DNA from: Deltaproteobacteria bacterium
Lineage (GTDB): Bacteria > Desulfobacterota > Desulfuromonadia > Desulfuromonadales > Geopsychrobacteraceae
DNA length: 64,000 nt
Assembly (NCBI GenBank): GCA_024280485.1
Contig: JAJRQB010000117.1
Span: 50,998-114,997, forward strand
Direction of reading: 5' to 3'
In this document: piece by piece, positions 40,691 to 50,358 of the stretch
Numbering within the stretch: position 1 is the first letter of the stretch
Layout: every line of letters starts with the position of its first letter
The notes under the pieces: model-generated
The model's input: only the letters and a program-made list of their open reading frames with translations
Told to the model about the DNA's origin: nothing
Database searches by the model: none
Position numbers and translations under genes: made by a program

Positions 40691-41020
40691 TCAATGCTCA
40701 AGTGAACCGGAAAATATGTGGATGACGAGCGTGCCCCCGATAATCATTCCCATGCCGACAAGCGCGGGCAAGTCCAACCTCTGCTTGTAGACGATCAGAC
40801 CGATAATCCCTGCTGCGACGATCCCCAGCCCCGACCACAAAGCGTAGGAGATTCCGATCGGCAGAACACGTAAACTCAAGGTCAAAAAGTAAAAGGCAGC
40901 CACATAGCCTACAAGCACAAAAACACTCGGCCAAGAGCGGCTTAACTCTTCACTCGCCTTGAGAAAACTGACGGCAAAGATCTCACAGCCGACACCAAGC
41001 AACAGATGTACAAAGTGCAT
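40691..41020 (-). CDS. SMR-family transporter (EmrE subtype)
   Basis: 109 aa, 4 TM; ISYALWSGLGIVAAGIIGLIVYKQRLDLPALVGM. Confidence 0.88.
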   Translation of the reverse strand: MHFVHLLLGVGCEIFAVSFLKASEELSRSWPSVFVLVGYVAAFYFLTLSLRVLPIGISYALWSGLGIVAAGIIGLIVYKQRLDLPALVGMGMIIGGTLVIHIFSGSLEH

Positions 41021-41084
41021 GTTAACTCTCCTGAAAAGGACTCAATTACCTGCGGACTTTGCTGCGAACAAGCAGGGTCCCTCT

Positions 41085-41909
41085 TTAATACTTACCCAGG
41101 TTGTTATTGGCATCCTCAATTATCACCTTTCGAACATTTTCATTCCACTGTTCCGGGGCACAGTAACGAAAGGCAGGACTAGGGTCTTCGACCACATCAA
41201 CAACCAACGAGATCAGACCAGCAGGGTCTTCTGCAACCACGGGACCTGAATCAATTTGATCCTTGAGAATATTGGCCTCATTGCTTTTGATTAACTCAGC
41301 ATCACAGGCAAACAGCGAGTCCTCATTGAACCAACGGTACTTAGACTTCACCAGAAGTTCGTTAAAGCCTGTGGCATAGGGCCCGGGCTCGATAACAACG
41401 ACCTTGATATTGTGGTGTTCCAGTTCAGCCCTCAGAGATTCAGAAACGACCTCCAGCGCATGCTTGGTCATACAATAAGGCCCAACATAGGGGATGGTGA
41501 TTCTTCCGGCGATGGACGAGATATTGACAATCTTTCCCGCACCCTTCTTGAGCATCCCCTTCACCAGTCCCTGGGTGAGTTCAAGGGCTCCAAAGACATT
41601 CGTTTCAAAATTCGCCCGAACCAGATCCACCGGAATCTCGGCGATAGGTCCAGACTCACCGATACCGGCGTTATTCACCAGCACGTCGACGTCCCAGTCT
41701 TCGGCCCGTTTACGATCGGCGGGGTCGCGAACGTCGAGTCTTTCCACTCGCAGTTTCACTCCCGCCGCCCCGGCCGCTACCTTCACTGCGGTAATTTGAG
41801 AGTCAATTTGCGTGGTTGCGATTACGTTATTGCCGCGACGAGCCAATTCAAGAGAGGCTCCAAGACCAAACCCGGACCCGGCTCCTGTAATTAATACGGT
41901 TTGATTCAC
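41085..41909 (-). CDS. SDR-family oxidoreductase
   Basis: VLITGAGSGFGLGASLELA, NNAGIGE, YCMTKHA. Confidence 0.9.
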   Translation of the reverse strand: MNQTVLITGAGSGFGLGASLELARRGNNVIATTQIDSQITAVKVAAGAAGVKLRVERLDVRDPADRKRAEDWDVDVLVNNAGIGESGPIAEIPVDLVRANFETNVFGALELTQGLVKGMLKKGAGKIVNISSIAGRITIPYVGPYCMTKHALEVVSESLRAELEHHNIKVVVIEPGPYATGFNELLVKSKYRWFNEDSLFACDAELIKSNEANILKDQIDSGPVVAEDPAGLISLVVDVVEDPSPAFRYCAPEQWNENVRKVIIEDANNNLGKY

Positions 41910-41932
41910 AACTCACTCCTTTCCAGTTCAGA

Positions 41933-43066
41933 TTAAGCATTCTTCCTCTGCCACTCTTGGCGGAGATGTTCCACCTCGACCCCGTATTTCTTCGCGCGTT
42001 CAACAAACGGTGCCCAGTGGGTTTCCAGGATTTCGACCGGCTGGTGTGCCTTCCATTTACGGTACCCCCGTTCTCCTGGGAGATGGATTTCTTTAACCCC
42101 AGGCCGCTTCTTGGCTGACTTTACCGCTCGTGCGAAGCGGTCAGAGCGGCTCTTAACCTCGTCAATCGGGCCAAAATGTGAGGGGTCGATAACCAACACC
42201 ATACTGCCACCGACACAGCCCATCCCCCAGGGTTCAGACCAGGCCTCGACGCCCTGCGGGAGCTCAGGAGTGATAACCGCTCCTGGGACGAGGATGGTCG
42301 CCAGCATCTCGGTAAAGACGTTCATGGCATAGAGCCGCGGGTTATCAAAGACCGTCGGTGCACTGCAACCGCAAACCCGGCCATAGCCCTCGATAGGGAT
42401 AATATAGGGGGCGGGATCATCGGTCAGCTCTCCCGTCTCCGGGTTGACCAGGTGCTTGCCCTTTAATTTCTTATTGTTGTAGACAGCCTCGGATATATTG
42501 CCGTCATGAGCTTCAATACAGGCTATATCACTGATCAGCGGCGGCTCCTCGCCGCCCGGGGCAGCAGCACTGAAGGGGGCGCCGGAGAGCACATTCTCCA
42601 TCCCGCCCCAGGGTGACACCAGGGGGACCGAATTATTGGTCGCCAGGGCGAACATATCCTCTTCCAGGGCGAGAGACGAATAGGTAAAGAAAGAACCTGC
42701 ATCGTTGTGATTTCTGGCCATAGCCAGGCCGATACCATGTTCACGCGCCTTTTCGATCGCTTTCTGGGTGGCACGCGTCAGAGTCCAGAAACCGGTTGTC
42801 TGGTGGCCATCAAAGACCACCCAACTCGGTCCCTCGTTGACGATTTCCGGTTCTGCCTCAAGATTCATATTGCCTGCCTCAAGGGTCAGGAAAAGAACAT
42901 CGAGGACCCCCATCCCCTGGGTCAGCTTACCCATCCGGTCGCCCAGGGAGACCCCGCGGGCAACCGCATGAGCATCCTCTTCGCAGGCACCGGTCGCCAT
43001 CCAGAGTTGCCGATAGACATATTCGAGAAAATCAGGGTTCTCCTGCCGGGTTGCCAACTTTGTCAT
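41933..43066 (-). CDS. Ldh family oxidoreductase (malate/L-lactate dehydrogenase type 2)
   Basis: RNHNDAGSFFTYSSLALEEDMFALATNNS...MGCVGGSMVLVIDPSHF. Confidence 0.85.
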   Translation of the reverse strand: MTKLATRQENPDFLEYVYRQLWMATGACEEDAHAVARGVSLGDRMGKLTQGMGVLDVLFLTLEAGNMNLEAEPEIVNEGPSWVVFDGHQTTGFWTLTRATQKAIEKAREHGIGLAMARNHNDAGSFFTYSSLALEEDMFALATNNSVPLVSPWGGMENVLSGAPFSAAAPGGEEPPLISDIACIEAHDGNISEAVYNNKKLKGKHLVNPETGELTDDPAPYIIPIEGYGRVCGCSAPTVFDNPRLYAMNVFTEMLATILVPGAVITPELPQGVEAWSEPWGMGCVGGSMVLVIDPSHFGPIDEVKSRSDRFARAVKSAKKRPGVKEIHLPGERGYRKWKAHQPVEILETHWAPFVERAKKYGVEVEHLRQEWQRKNA

Positions 43067-43086
43067 CGGTTTCTCCTAGGTTTAGG

Positions 43087-43854
43087 TTACTGCAACAGTT
43101 TCTGGAAAGCCGCCTCCGTCATACCGCAAGCCATCCCACCATCGAGCATGATCGCCTGACCGTTAATAAAGCTGCAGTCGTTGGAGGCCAGAAAGTGGAT
43201 CTGGGCCGCAGCGTCTTCCGGTTCGCAGATCCGCCCCAGGGGGACCAGCAGCTTCTCCCCTTCGATCATGAACTCGCCCCCCTCCTGCATCGCCATCGGG
43301 GTATTGACCGTGGTCGGGCAGATACAGTTGACGCGGATATTGCGCGGACCCAGTTCGATGGCTGCAGACTTGGTAAGACCCACCACGGCGTGCTTGGAGG
43401 CCACATAAGAGGCAAGTTCGACGGCGCCGATCAGGCCCGCCGCCGAAGCGGTATTGACGATCCGTCCGCCATCGCTCATCAGCGGTGCGGCGTGCTTGAT
43501 GCCGTAAGCCACTCCCAGCAGATTGACCTTGTAGCAGAAGTCGTAATCCTGCTGCTCGGTCTCGGTGAGCTTCTTGTAGTCGGCGAACACCCCGGCGTTA
43601 TTGACCAGGATATCCAGCCGCCCGTGGAGTTTCAGGGTGGCCTCCATCAAGGATTTAACCTGGGACTCGTCGGTGACATTGCACTGAATAAAGGTCGCAC
43701 CGACCCGCTCCGCCGTTTCGGAAGCGTCGTTTAAATCAGCCAGAACCACCTTGGCTCCGGCAGCGATGAAGCGCTCAACAGTCTTCAGACCGATCCCGGA
43801 AGCGCCTCCGGTCACGATGGCGACCTGGTCTTCCAGGGAAAAGAAATTGCTCAT
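43087..43854 (-). CDS. SDR-family oxidoreductase
   Basis: VAIVTGGASGIGLKTVERF, NNAG, YVASKHAV. Confidence 0.92.
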   Translation of the reverse strand: MSNFFSLEDQVAIVTGGASGIGLKTVERFIAAGAKVVLADLNDASETAERVGATFIQCNVTDESQVKSLMEATLKLHGRLDILVNNAGVFADYKKLTETEQQDYDFCYKVNLLGVAYGIKHAAPLMSDGGRIVNTASAAGLIGAVELASYVASKHAVVGLTKSAAIELGPRNIRVNCICPTTVNTPMAMQEGGEFMIEGEKLLVPLGRICEPEDAAAQIHFLASNDCSFINGQAIMLDGGMACGMTEAAFQKLLQ

Positions 43855-43924
43855 GGTTTACTCCTTTAGAATGTCTTGATGACATGGTTTGTCGGTTTCT
43901 TTCGTAGGAGATCTAGGACAAGTT

Positions 43925-44130
43925 CCCGGGGTTGCGACCCCGGCCGCCGCCTTCATCTTTTGTTACGCGACAAAAGACGAAGCAGAAAAACGCGCCCGAC
44001 CTCCTGGCCCACCGTGAAACATGGTGGGTTCCCTTCACTCCGTCTGTTGCTGGCGCGCTCGCAAAACTCGGCTACGCCTCAAACATTCCTCGCTTAACCG
44101 CCAGAAACAGACTCCGTTCCGGCGGCGTCA
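43925..44130 (+). repeat. Dispersed about 200-bp repeat, copy 1
   Basis: Similar by eye to the reverse complement of 47401-47606 (CCCGGG..GCG.CCCCGGCC..CGCCTTCAT...ACGAAGCA.A...GGGTTCCCT...AAACTCGGCT.ACGCCTCAAACAT). Confidence 0.7.
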
Positions 44131-44179
44131 CACGGGAGGGGTTCAACAATATTTACCGCCGGAGTCGTCGCTGAAGTCT

Positions 44180-45367
44180 CTAAACCGCTAGCTGTCGCGA
44201 TTCCACATCCTCAACACTCTCCGGCCCCTGCTTTTTTAGGCAGTGCACCACCCAACAGGAAGCGGCCACACCGATCACGGCGGTACCACCGGCAAAGATG
44301 TAAGCCGTTGCATAGCCGCTGGATGACGCGATCATCCCCACCAGTTCGGCGCCGAAGATCGCGCCGAGCGCCAGAGCAGAAGCCATCAGCGCCGCGTAAC
44401 GACCACTGATGTCGGCATCGGCAATCACGCCCATCTGATAAGCAATGACGAAATACCAGGCGCCGGGCATCAGCGCCATGGCGATTCCGTACTTGAGAGG
44501 AGTAATCCCGCTGGCCAGCAGCAGGAAAGTGAGCAGTACGATGACAGTGCCGATCACCTGCGGCAGAATCCGACCGATCCGGTCACCGAGAACGGCGGCC
44601 AGTACCGGCCCGATGATGGTCGAAACCAGAGCGACCGCCAGCAGATTGCCGACCAGCGCCGGATCCATATCGCCCTCTTTGGCGATCCGTTCAAGGAAAG
44701 CCCAGACGCCGGCGATACCGCCGAAGTAGAAGAGCAACGCAGCCAGCGCCACAAAAACCTGGGGTGAGGCTTTGCCACCGCTGGTGCCAACCGCTGCATG
44801 GTCTTTGCCCTTGGCCGGAATCCAGAGAATAAACAGAGCCAAACCGACCACTACCAGCGCCAGCGCGAACAACAACCCTTGCAGCCCCCAGACGGCGATT
44901 ACATAGGCAGGCAGTAACACCAACAGAATGGTTGGAACGATCTGTTCGGGAATCAGCTTGATGGCAAATTTGCGGTCAGGATCGTTCATATCCGAAACCA
45001 TACCGGCACTCAAGGCGTAGGTCACTCCTCCGCCCACACCGGTCACCACCATGCCGGCCAGCACCAGAAAATAGCTGGTTCCGAGTGCCGCAAAGAACAG
45101 GCCTCCGGCCATCATCAGCAGGCCGAGCAGGGCGACCAGTCGCCAGTTGAGACGCCGGATCCAGAGCATCGACGTGAGTGTGGCGATGAAATATCCGGCG
45201 AAATAGGCTGAAGCGACAGAGCCGGCCTGATCTTCATTGAGTTGAAAATGGTCAGCTACTGCACCCAGCAGCAGAGGCAGGACACCAAAAATGACGACCC
45301 CGGCCGCACCCATGGCGCAGGCCGAAACCAAACTGCTGGTCCTATTGATTGGCTCTGTGGTTTTCAT
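44180..45367 (-). CDS. MFS transporter (paralogue 1)
   Basis: 12 TM; FQLNEDQAGSVASAYFAGYFIATLTSMLWIRRLNWR. Confidence 0.9.
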   Translation of the reverse strand: MKTTEPINRTSSLVSACAMGAAGVVIFGVLPLLLGAVADHFQLNEDQAGSVASAYFAGYFIATLTSMLWIRRLNWRLVALLGLLMMAGGLFFAALGTSYFLVLAGMVVTGVGGGVTYALSAGMVSDMNDPDRKFAIKLIPEQIVPTILLVLLPAYVIAVWGLQGLLFALALVVVGLALFILWIPAKGKDHAAVGTSGGKASPQVFVALAALLFYFGGIAGVWAFLERIAKEGDMDPALVGNLLAVALVSTIIGPVLAAVLGDRIGRILPQVIGTVIVLLTFLLLASGITPLKYGIAMALMPGAWYFVIAYQMGVIADADISGRYAALMASALALGAIFGAELVGMIASSSGYATAYIFAGGTAVIGVAASCWVVHCLKKQGPESVEDVESRQLAV

Positions 45368-45417
45368 AGAGTTTCCTTTGGAATAGCGCCCGGCAACGGT
45401 AAAACCGATCCCCGTCA

Positions 45418-46488
45418 CTACTCCCAGTTAGTGGGATTCAGTCTCCCGCTCTGCTCAACCCGGCAGTCGGCCAGCAGGGACAATAGTTCGAAAAATAGCG
45501 CCGCAGCCAGATGGGCGGCACCGGTATCGGTATCGCGGTTGGGGTTCAGCTCGACCATGTCGGCGCCGATAATATTCAGGCCCCGGGCGCCGAGGATCAG
45601 ATCGCGAACCTGGCGGCCAGTCAGGCCGAACGGTTCGGGCCCGGTGGTGCCCATCATGATGCTGCTGTCCAGACAATCGACATCGAGAGAGAGATAGGTC
45701 TTTTCGTGACCGACGATCTCCCGTGCCTTGTCGATGACATACTGTGTCCCCTTCTCCCAGACCTCGTCGGCACTGATTACCGTCATGCCGGTTTCGTGAG
45801 AGAACTCCCAGAGAAAGCTGGCCCGGCCGCGAATACCGATCTGTACGGTCCGCTCCGGATCGATCAGACCGCTGAGCACAGCTTGGCGAAAGACTGAGCC
45901 GTCGTTGACCGCATCGCCTCCCCAGACAGCCATGGTGTCGCAATGAGCGTCAATGTGTATCAGCCCGAAAGCCTCGTCGTTATGGGCTTCAGAGAGCCCC
46001 TTCAAAACGCCGTAACTGGTAGTGTGCTCGCCACCGCAGTTGAGCGTATAGAGACCCGCGTCTCCCAGAGTCTTGAAGGTCCGGTAGATATCCTCGACCC
46101 GCGCCTTGAGATCGGCCGCCGACCACTCCACATCGCCATAGTCGATGATGTTGCACTGGTCGAAGGGGATCTTTTCAGTCTGCTCGTTGATCGGTCCGTA
46201 GTTACGCGACCAGTTGCGCACTGCCTGAGGGGCATGACGGGTGCCAGCCAAACCGATAGCGCCCAGGTCGAGGGGCGAACCGACCATGGCGATATCGACA
46301 TTCGTCAGATCCTTCTTGTGCGGTGCCTGGAAGAACCCGGGGTGAGCCAGAAACCCGGTATAATCGGGGTTATATCCTTGAGGAAAGGCCCGCTCCCAGA
46401 AACTGGCCACGGCTTCATTCCTGAATTCGAAGGGACCGCGGTCGAGTTCTTTATATTTGGCCAAACGCTCTGCACTCATCTTAGGCAT
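45418..46488 (-). CDS. Ureohydrolase (agmatinase/arginase) family enzyme 1
   Basis: NCGGEHTTSYG, IHIDAHCDT, SLDVDCLDSSIMMGTTGPEPFGLT. Confidence 0.9.
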   Translation of the reverse strand: MPKMSAERLAKYKELDRGPFEFRNEAVASFWERAFPQGYNPDYTGFLAHPGFFQAPHKKDLTNVDIAMVGSPLDLGAIGLAGTRHAPQAVRNWSRNYGPINEQTEKIPFDQCNIIDYGDVEWSAADLKARVEDIYRTFKTLGDAGLYTLNCGGEHTTSYGVLKGLSEAHNDEAFGLIHIDAHCDTMAVWGGDAVNDGSVFRQAVLSGLIDPERTVQIGIRGRASFLWEFSHETGMTVISADEVWEKGTQYVIDKAREIVGHEKTYLSLDVDCLDSSIMMGTTGPEPFGLTGRQVRDLILGARGLNIIGADMVELNPNRDTDTGAAHLAAALFFELLSLLADCRVEQSGRLNPTNWE

Positions 46489-46516
46489 TGATAGACTCCC
46501 GGTCTCATCCCAACCA

Positions 46517-47317
46517 TCAAAGGCCGAAGGTCATGCCGCCATCGACCGGCAAAGCAGCGCCGGTAACATAACCGGCATGAGGGCCGGCCAGAAACGCGAC
46601 CACGGCACCAACCTCATCGGGCTGCGCCGGACGTCCCAGCGAGATAGTGGCGTTCTCTTCGGCTTCAGCCTCTTCCATACTGATATTGAACTGCTTGGCG
46701 ATGTTGTCCATCACTGTTTCGCGCATCGCCGTATCGATAGATCCGGGACAGACAGCATTGCAGCGAATGTTATCCTTGCCGAATTCCTGGGCAATCGCCT
46801 TGGTAATGCCGATCACCGCATGCTTGGAAGCTGTGTAGGGAGCTGGAGTCGGCGGAATATTGCGCAGGCCGCAGAGGGAAGCGGTATTAACGATATTGCC
46901 TGACTGCTGCTTGACCATCACCGGAAGTACAGTCTTGCAGACGTTCACCAAGCCCTTGACGTTGACATTGAGAGTGATGTCCCAGTCGTTATCTGTATTC
47001 TCCAGGAAATCCCCTGAGCCGAGACCGACTCCGGCATTATTGGCCAGGATGTCGATGCGGCAGAATCTCTCCAACACCTGTTTCACACAGGCCTCGACCT
47101 GGTCGACCCGGGTGATATCAACGGGGATCGCAAGCGACGCTACGCCTAACTCTTGAAGTTCGGCGACAACCTGCTGCAAACCGGCCTCGGCGCTGGCCAG
47201 ATCGGTGACAACCACCGAAGCGCCCTGCTCTGCGAGTTTGACAGCGATGCTGCGGCCGATCCCCCTGGGATGACCGGCACCGGTGACGATTGCAATCTTA
47301 TTTTCCAATGGTTTCAT
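46517..47317 (-). CDS. SDR-family oxidoreductase
   Basis: AIVTGAGHPRGIGRSIAVKLAEQGA, NNAGVG, YTASKHAV. Confidence 0.92.
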   Translation of the reverse strand: MKPLENKIAIVTGAGHPRGIGRSIAVKLAEQGASVVVTDLASAEAGLQQVVAELQELGVASLAIPVDITRVDQVEACVKQVLERFCRIDILANNAGVGLGSGDFLENTDNDWDITLNVNVKGLVNVCKTVLPVMVKQQSGNIVNTASLCGLRNIPPTPAPYTASKHAVIGITKAIAQEFGKDNIRCNAVCPGSIDTAMRETVMDNIAKQFNISMEEAEAEENATISLGRPAQPDEVGAVVAFLAGPHAGYVTGAALPVDGGMTFGL

Positions 47318-47400
47318 TGTTGGAACCTTTCTATAAAAATGGTTTCACCGGCTCTGCGGTGAACACTGAAAATTCATTCCACGTCGCGCTGATGCCCCCC

Positions 47401-47606
47401 TTCGACGCTGCCCGAACGCAGCAGCAAGATTGAGGAATTCGAGGGCAAATGTTTGAGGCGTCAGCCGAGTTTTTGCCCGAGCTCAATATTGCTGCGGAGA
47501 GCAGGGAACCCGCCTACGGCGGGCAAGTCGTTGGGGCCCTTCTTTGCTTCGTTTCTTGGGGCGTGCCTAGAAATGAAGGCGCCGGCCGGGGGCGCGTCCC
47601 CGGGAT
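47401..47606 (-). repeat. Dispersed about 200-bp repeat, copy 2 (inverted relative to copy 1)
   Basis: See copy 1 at 43925-44130. Confidence 0.7.
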
Positions 47607-47648
47607 CCTGACTGCTGACCGTTTCCGACCGGTCGAACAACCTGCTCT

Positions 47649-48779
47649 TTACAAACTGGCATAGCCAAAAGCCTGGGCCCATTCGGTCTGGCGCTTTTCA
47701 CCATTACGACGGGCGGTCTCCGCCGCCAGCCAGCAGAGAATCTTCCAACTCAGACCGACCAGGTTGTAGCCGTCCTTCTTGGTCGGATCGAGTAGCGGAG
47801 CGTACTCCACCAGATCGGCCCCAACCAGATTGACTCCGGCCTTGCGCACGGTGCGCAGGATGTCGTAGACCTGCCGGGTAGTCAGCCCAAACGGCTCCAC
47901 GGCCGAACTGGAACTGTTGTAGATCGGATCAAGGCAGTCGGCATCGAAGCTGATGTAGACTGGACCGTCGCCGACGATCTGCAGTACTTTCTCGGCCATC
48001 GCCTGGGCACCGAGATCCCAGACTTCATCAGCGGTATAGAAGGTGGTACCGAAACTCTTCGAACCACCCATACAGAGGGAAGCCATATTGCCACGAATCC
48101 CCATCTGGATGGTGCGTTCGGGATCGGCTGCCCCTTCGGCAAACAGGCGCGAGAGCCAGGTGCCGGAGGTATAGGGGTATGCGAAATCGGCCAGGGTGAC
48201 GAGATCGAAATGGGCGTCGAAATGGATGATGCTCAGCGGCCCGTGGCGGTCGGCGCATGCCTTGGCCGGTGCATAGCTGATGGTGTGGTCGCCACCCCAG
48301 GTCAGCGGGGTGATGCCATTCTCGACCACGATCTTCTGCATGTGGTTGATCAGCACCTGCATCTCGTCCTTGAGATCAAACTGCCCGTAGGTGTCAACGG
48401 TTCCATAATCGATGATACGACACTGGTCGAAAGGGATATCCATCTCATCCGAGATGGTGCCCATGGTCCGCTTGGACAGATCTCGCAAGCCCGATGCTCC
48501 GTAGCGCTGGGAAGCGTTCATCGGCGCCGACTTCTCGAAGGGTGCCCCGATGATCGCCAGGTCGGCCGTCTCCAGGTCCCGGGAAAAAGGCGCCATGAAA
48601 GCCCCCAGGTAATCCTTGTTGAGGTCACTCAGCATCTCGATACCGGCTCCGGCCATCTCTTGCATGCGCACCAGATGGGAAACTACATCCTCAGGCATCG
48701 ACTCGGCACTCGACACATTGTTGAAAATATGTTCGTACTTCTTGCGTCGTTCTTCCGGGATCGCGGGATATTTTTTCAT
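47649..48779 (-). CDS. Ureohydrolase (agmatinase/arginase) family enzyme 2
   Basis: WGGDHTISYAPAKA, IHFDAHFDL, SFDADCLDPIYNSSSSAVEPFGLT; N-terminal extension. Confidence 0.9.
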   Translation of the reverse strand: MKKYPAIPEERRKKYEHIFNNVSSAESMPEDVVSHLVRMQEMAGAGIEMLSDLNKDYLGAFMAPFSRDLETADLAIIGAPFEKSAPMNASQRYGASGLRDLSKRTMGTISDEMDIPFDQCRIIDYGTVDTYGQFDLKDEMQVLINHMQKIVVENGITPLTWGGDHTISYAPAKACADRHGPLSIIHFDAHFDLVTLADFAYPYTSGTWLSRLFAEGAADPERTIQMGIRGNMASLCMGGSKSFGTTFYTADEVWDLGAQAMAEKVLQIVGDGPVYISFDADCLDPIYNSSSSAVEPFGLTTRQVYDILRTVRKAGVNLVGADLVEYAPLLDPTKKDGYNLVGLSWKILCWLAAETARRNGEKRQTEWAQAFGYASL

Positions 48780-48859
48780 CTTGCAGTTCCTTTCGCTATG
48801 GCAACAGATTCATCAACTACTTAAGGGACGATCTTGATTGAAGGCGTGTACAGATACTC

Positions 48860-50077
48860 TTATTCTACCCTAACCACGCAGGGCTTGAGGTTCGGTGCAA
48901 CGATAGTTGCCAAATTCTGTTGCTGGAGAGAGCGCAGTATCCAGAGAAAAATCACCATCCCCGCCAGAGCAGTTACGGTTGTGAACCAGATAACCGGGGC
49001 AAAGCTGTCACCGGTGATCAGATATCCAGCGAAGCCGGGGCCGAACGCACCGCCGATAGCCAGAGTCGATGGAATCAGCACCACCAATCGGCCAGAACTA
49101 TCACTCGTGGCGATCAGGCCCATCATGTAAGCCAGCAGAAGCCCCCAGGAGAATTCAAAGAGAGCTCCGCCTGTGATGTAATTAAAAAGCGTGCCCGAAT
49201 TCAACAGCAGGCTGACAGATACAAAGAAGAGAATAAAACCGAAGACAAAGGGCAGGAAACGACCGAAACGATCACCGAGCAGGCCTGCGGTCAATGCACC
49301 CACAGCGCCCAGAAACTTGACGAAAGAAAGAACCTTGCCGACCAACACCTGGTCAAAACCCTCAGCCTGCCCCATTCGACCCAAAAAGGTCCATTCGGCA
49401 GTTTGACCAGCAAAATAGAACAACATCCCCAGTAGCCCGAGCCAAGTCAGTCGTGACCCCCTCCCCCCCTTGTGGGGGTGTTCGGCAACAGGTTGTCGGC
49501 AACTGCGTACCGGCATTTTGAATACCAATAGGCCCAGGACTATGGCAACCAGGGCGGCCGCCACCATTACCCGACCGAAAGGCAGGTCGGTCAACAGTCT
49601 GGGTAACAGGTAAAGAAGGCCCGAGGCCACCCCCATTTCGACAGCGGCCTTAATGCCGAATGCGCTAGCGGGATCAGGGGCCTCGGCCAGGATCGCCATT
49701 GCGAGGCAAAAGAGGACCGATGCACCAAGGCCGCTGGTCGTCAACAGCAGGTAAAGCCACTGCAGTTGACTGACCGAGGACATCAGCAGCATAGAACAGA
49801 CCAGCGTTAACAATCCTGCCAACCCCATGTAACGCCAGTTGGTCCGCTGAATCCAGAACACGGCACTGAAGGTGACCAGGGTAAAGCCGGCCAAAAAAAA
49901 CGATCCCATCAGGCCCAATTGCTGGTCGCTGAATGCAAAGGTCAGCTTGGCGCTGTTGATCAGCAGTGGCAGCAAATTAAAAATCAGGGCACCTATAGCC
50001 GACACAAAACAGGTACAAAGGATGATACTGAATGAGTACCCAGGCTTAATGATCTTTTTTTCGCTTCTCATAATCAT
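48860..50077 (-). CDS. MFS transporter (paralogue 2)
   Basis: FSDQQLGLMGSFFLAGFTLVTFSAVFWIQRTNWR, paralogous to the ORFs at 44180 and 51873. Confidence 0.9.
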   Translation of the reverse strand: MIMRSEKKIIKPGYSFSIILCTCFVSAIGALIFNLLPLLINSAKLTFAFSDQQLGLMGSFFLAGFTLVTFSAVFWIQRTNWRYMGLAGLLTLVCSMLLMSSVSQLQWLYLLLTTSGLGASVLFCLAMAILAEAPDPASAFGIKAAVEMGVASGLLYLLPRLLTDLPFGRVMVAAALVAIVLGLLVFKMPVRSCRQPVAEHPHKGGRGSRLTWLGLLGMLFYFAGQTAEWTFLGRMGQAEGFDQVLVGKVLSFVKFLGAVGALTAGLLGDRFGRFLPFVFGFILFFVSVSLLLNSGTLFNYITGGALFEFSWGLLLAYMMGLIATSDSSGRLVVLIPSTLAIGGAFGPGFAGYLITGDSFAPVIWFTTVTALAGMVIFLWILRSLQQQNLATIVAPNLKPCVVRVE

Positions 50078-50169
50078 TACCCTCAGGAGGAATCGATAGG
50101 TTCACATGGGGCAAAACCAAATCTCAAACATTGTTATAGCAAACCTAGCAGAAGAGAGACCTATGACCC

Positions 50170-50186
50170 ATTCCCCAAAAGGGAGT
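50170..50186 (-). promoter_or_regulatory. Motif copy 2
   Basis: Exact ATTCCCCAAAAGGGAGT; partner CAAACATTGTT at 50125-50135. Confidence 0.7.
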
Positions 50187-50358
50187 ATCTTCACCTGGGT
50201 CAAAAAGCAAAAGGACTCTCAGAATATATTCCTGAGAGCCCTTACTTGAATAAGAGATCGTTCGCTTAAAAGGTCCGACACTTATAATCGTTGCCCTGAA
50301 GCTAAGCTATGAAAACTGGCAGTTCCGTCCTGGTCGCAAAAGGCTATTGATTTATTTG

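Noticed and set aside
40691-41020. Gdx/SugE guanidinium exporter
   Set aside because: Motifs (YALWSGLGIV, QRLDLPALVGM) match the EmrE/Qac subtype rather than Gdx, so guanidinium export was not called
43932-44174. 80-aa ORF in the intergenic gap
   Set aside because: Lies within the dispersed repeat; such repeats commonly generate spurious ORFs
47449-47682. Small ORFs on both strands after the SDR gene
   Set aside because: Generated by the inverted copy of the dispersed repeat
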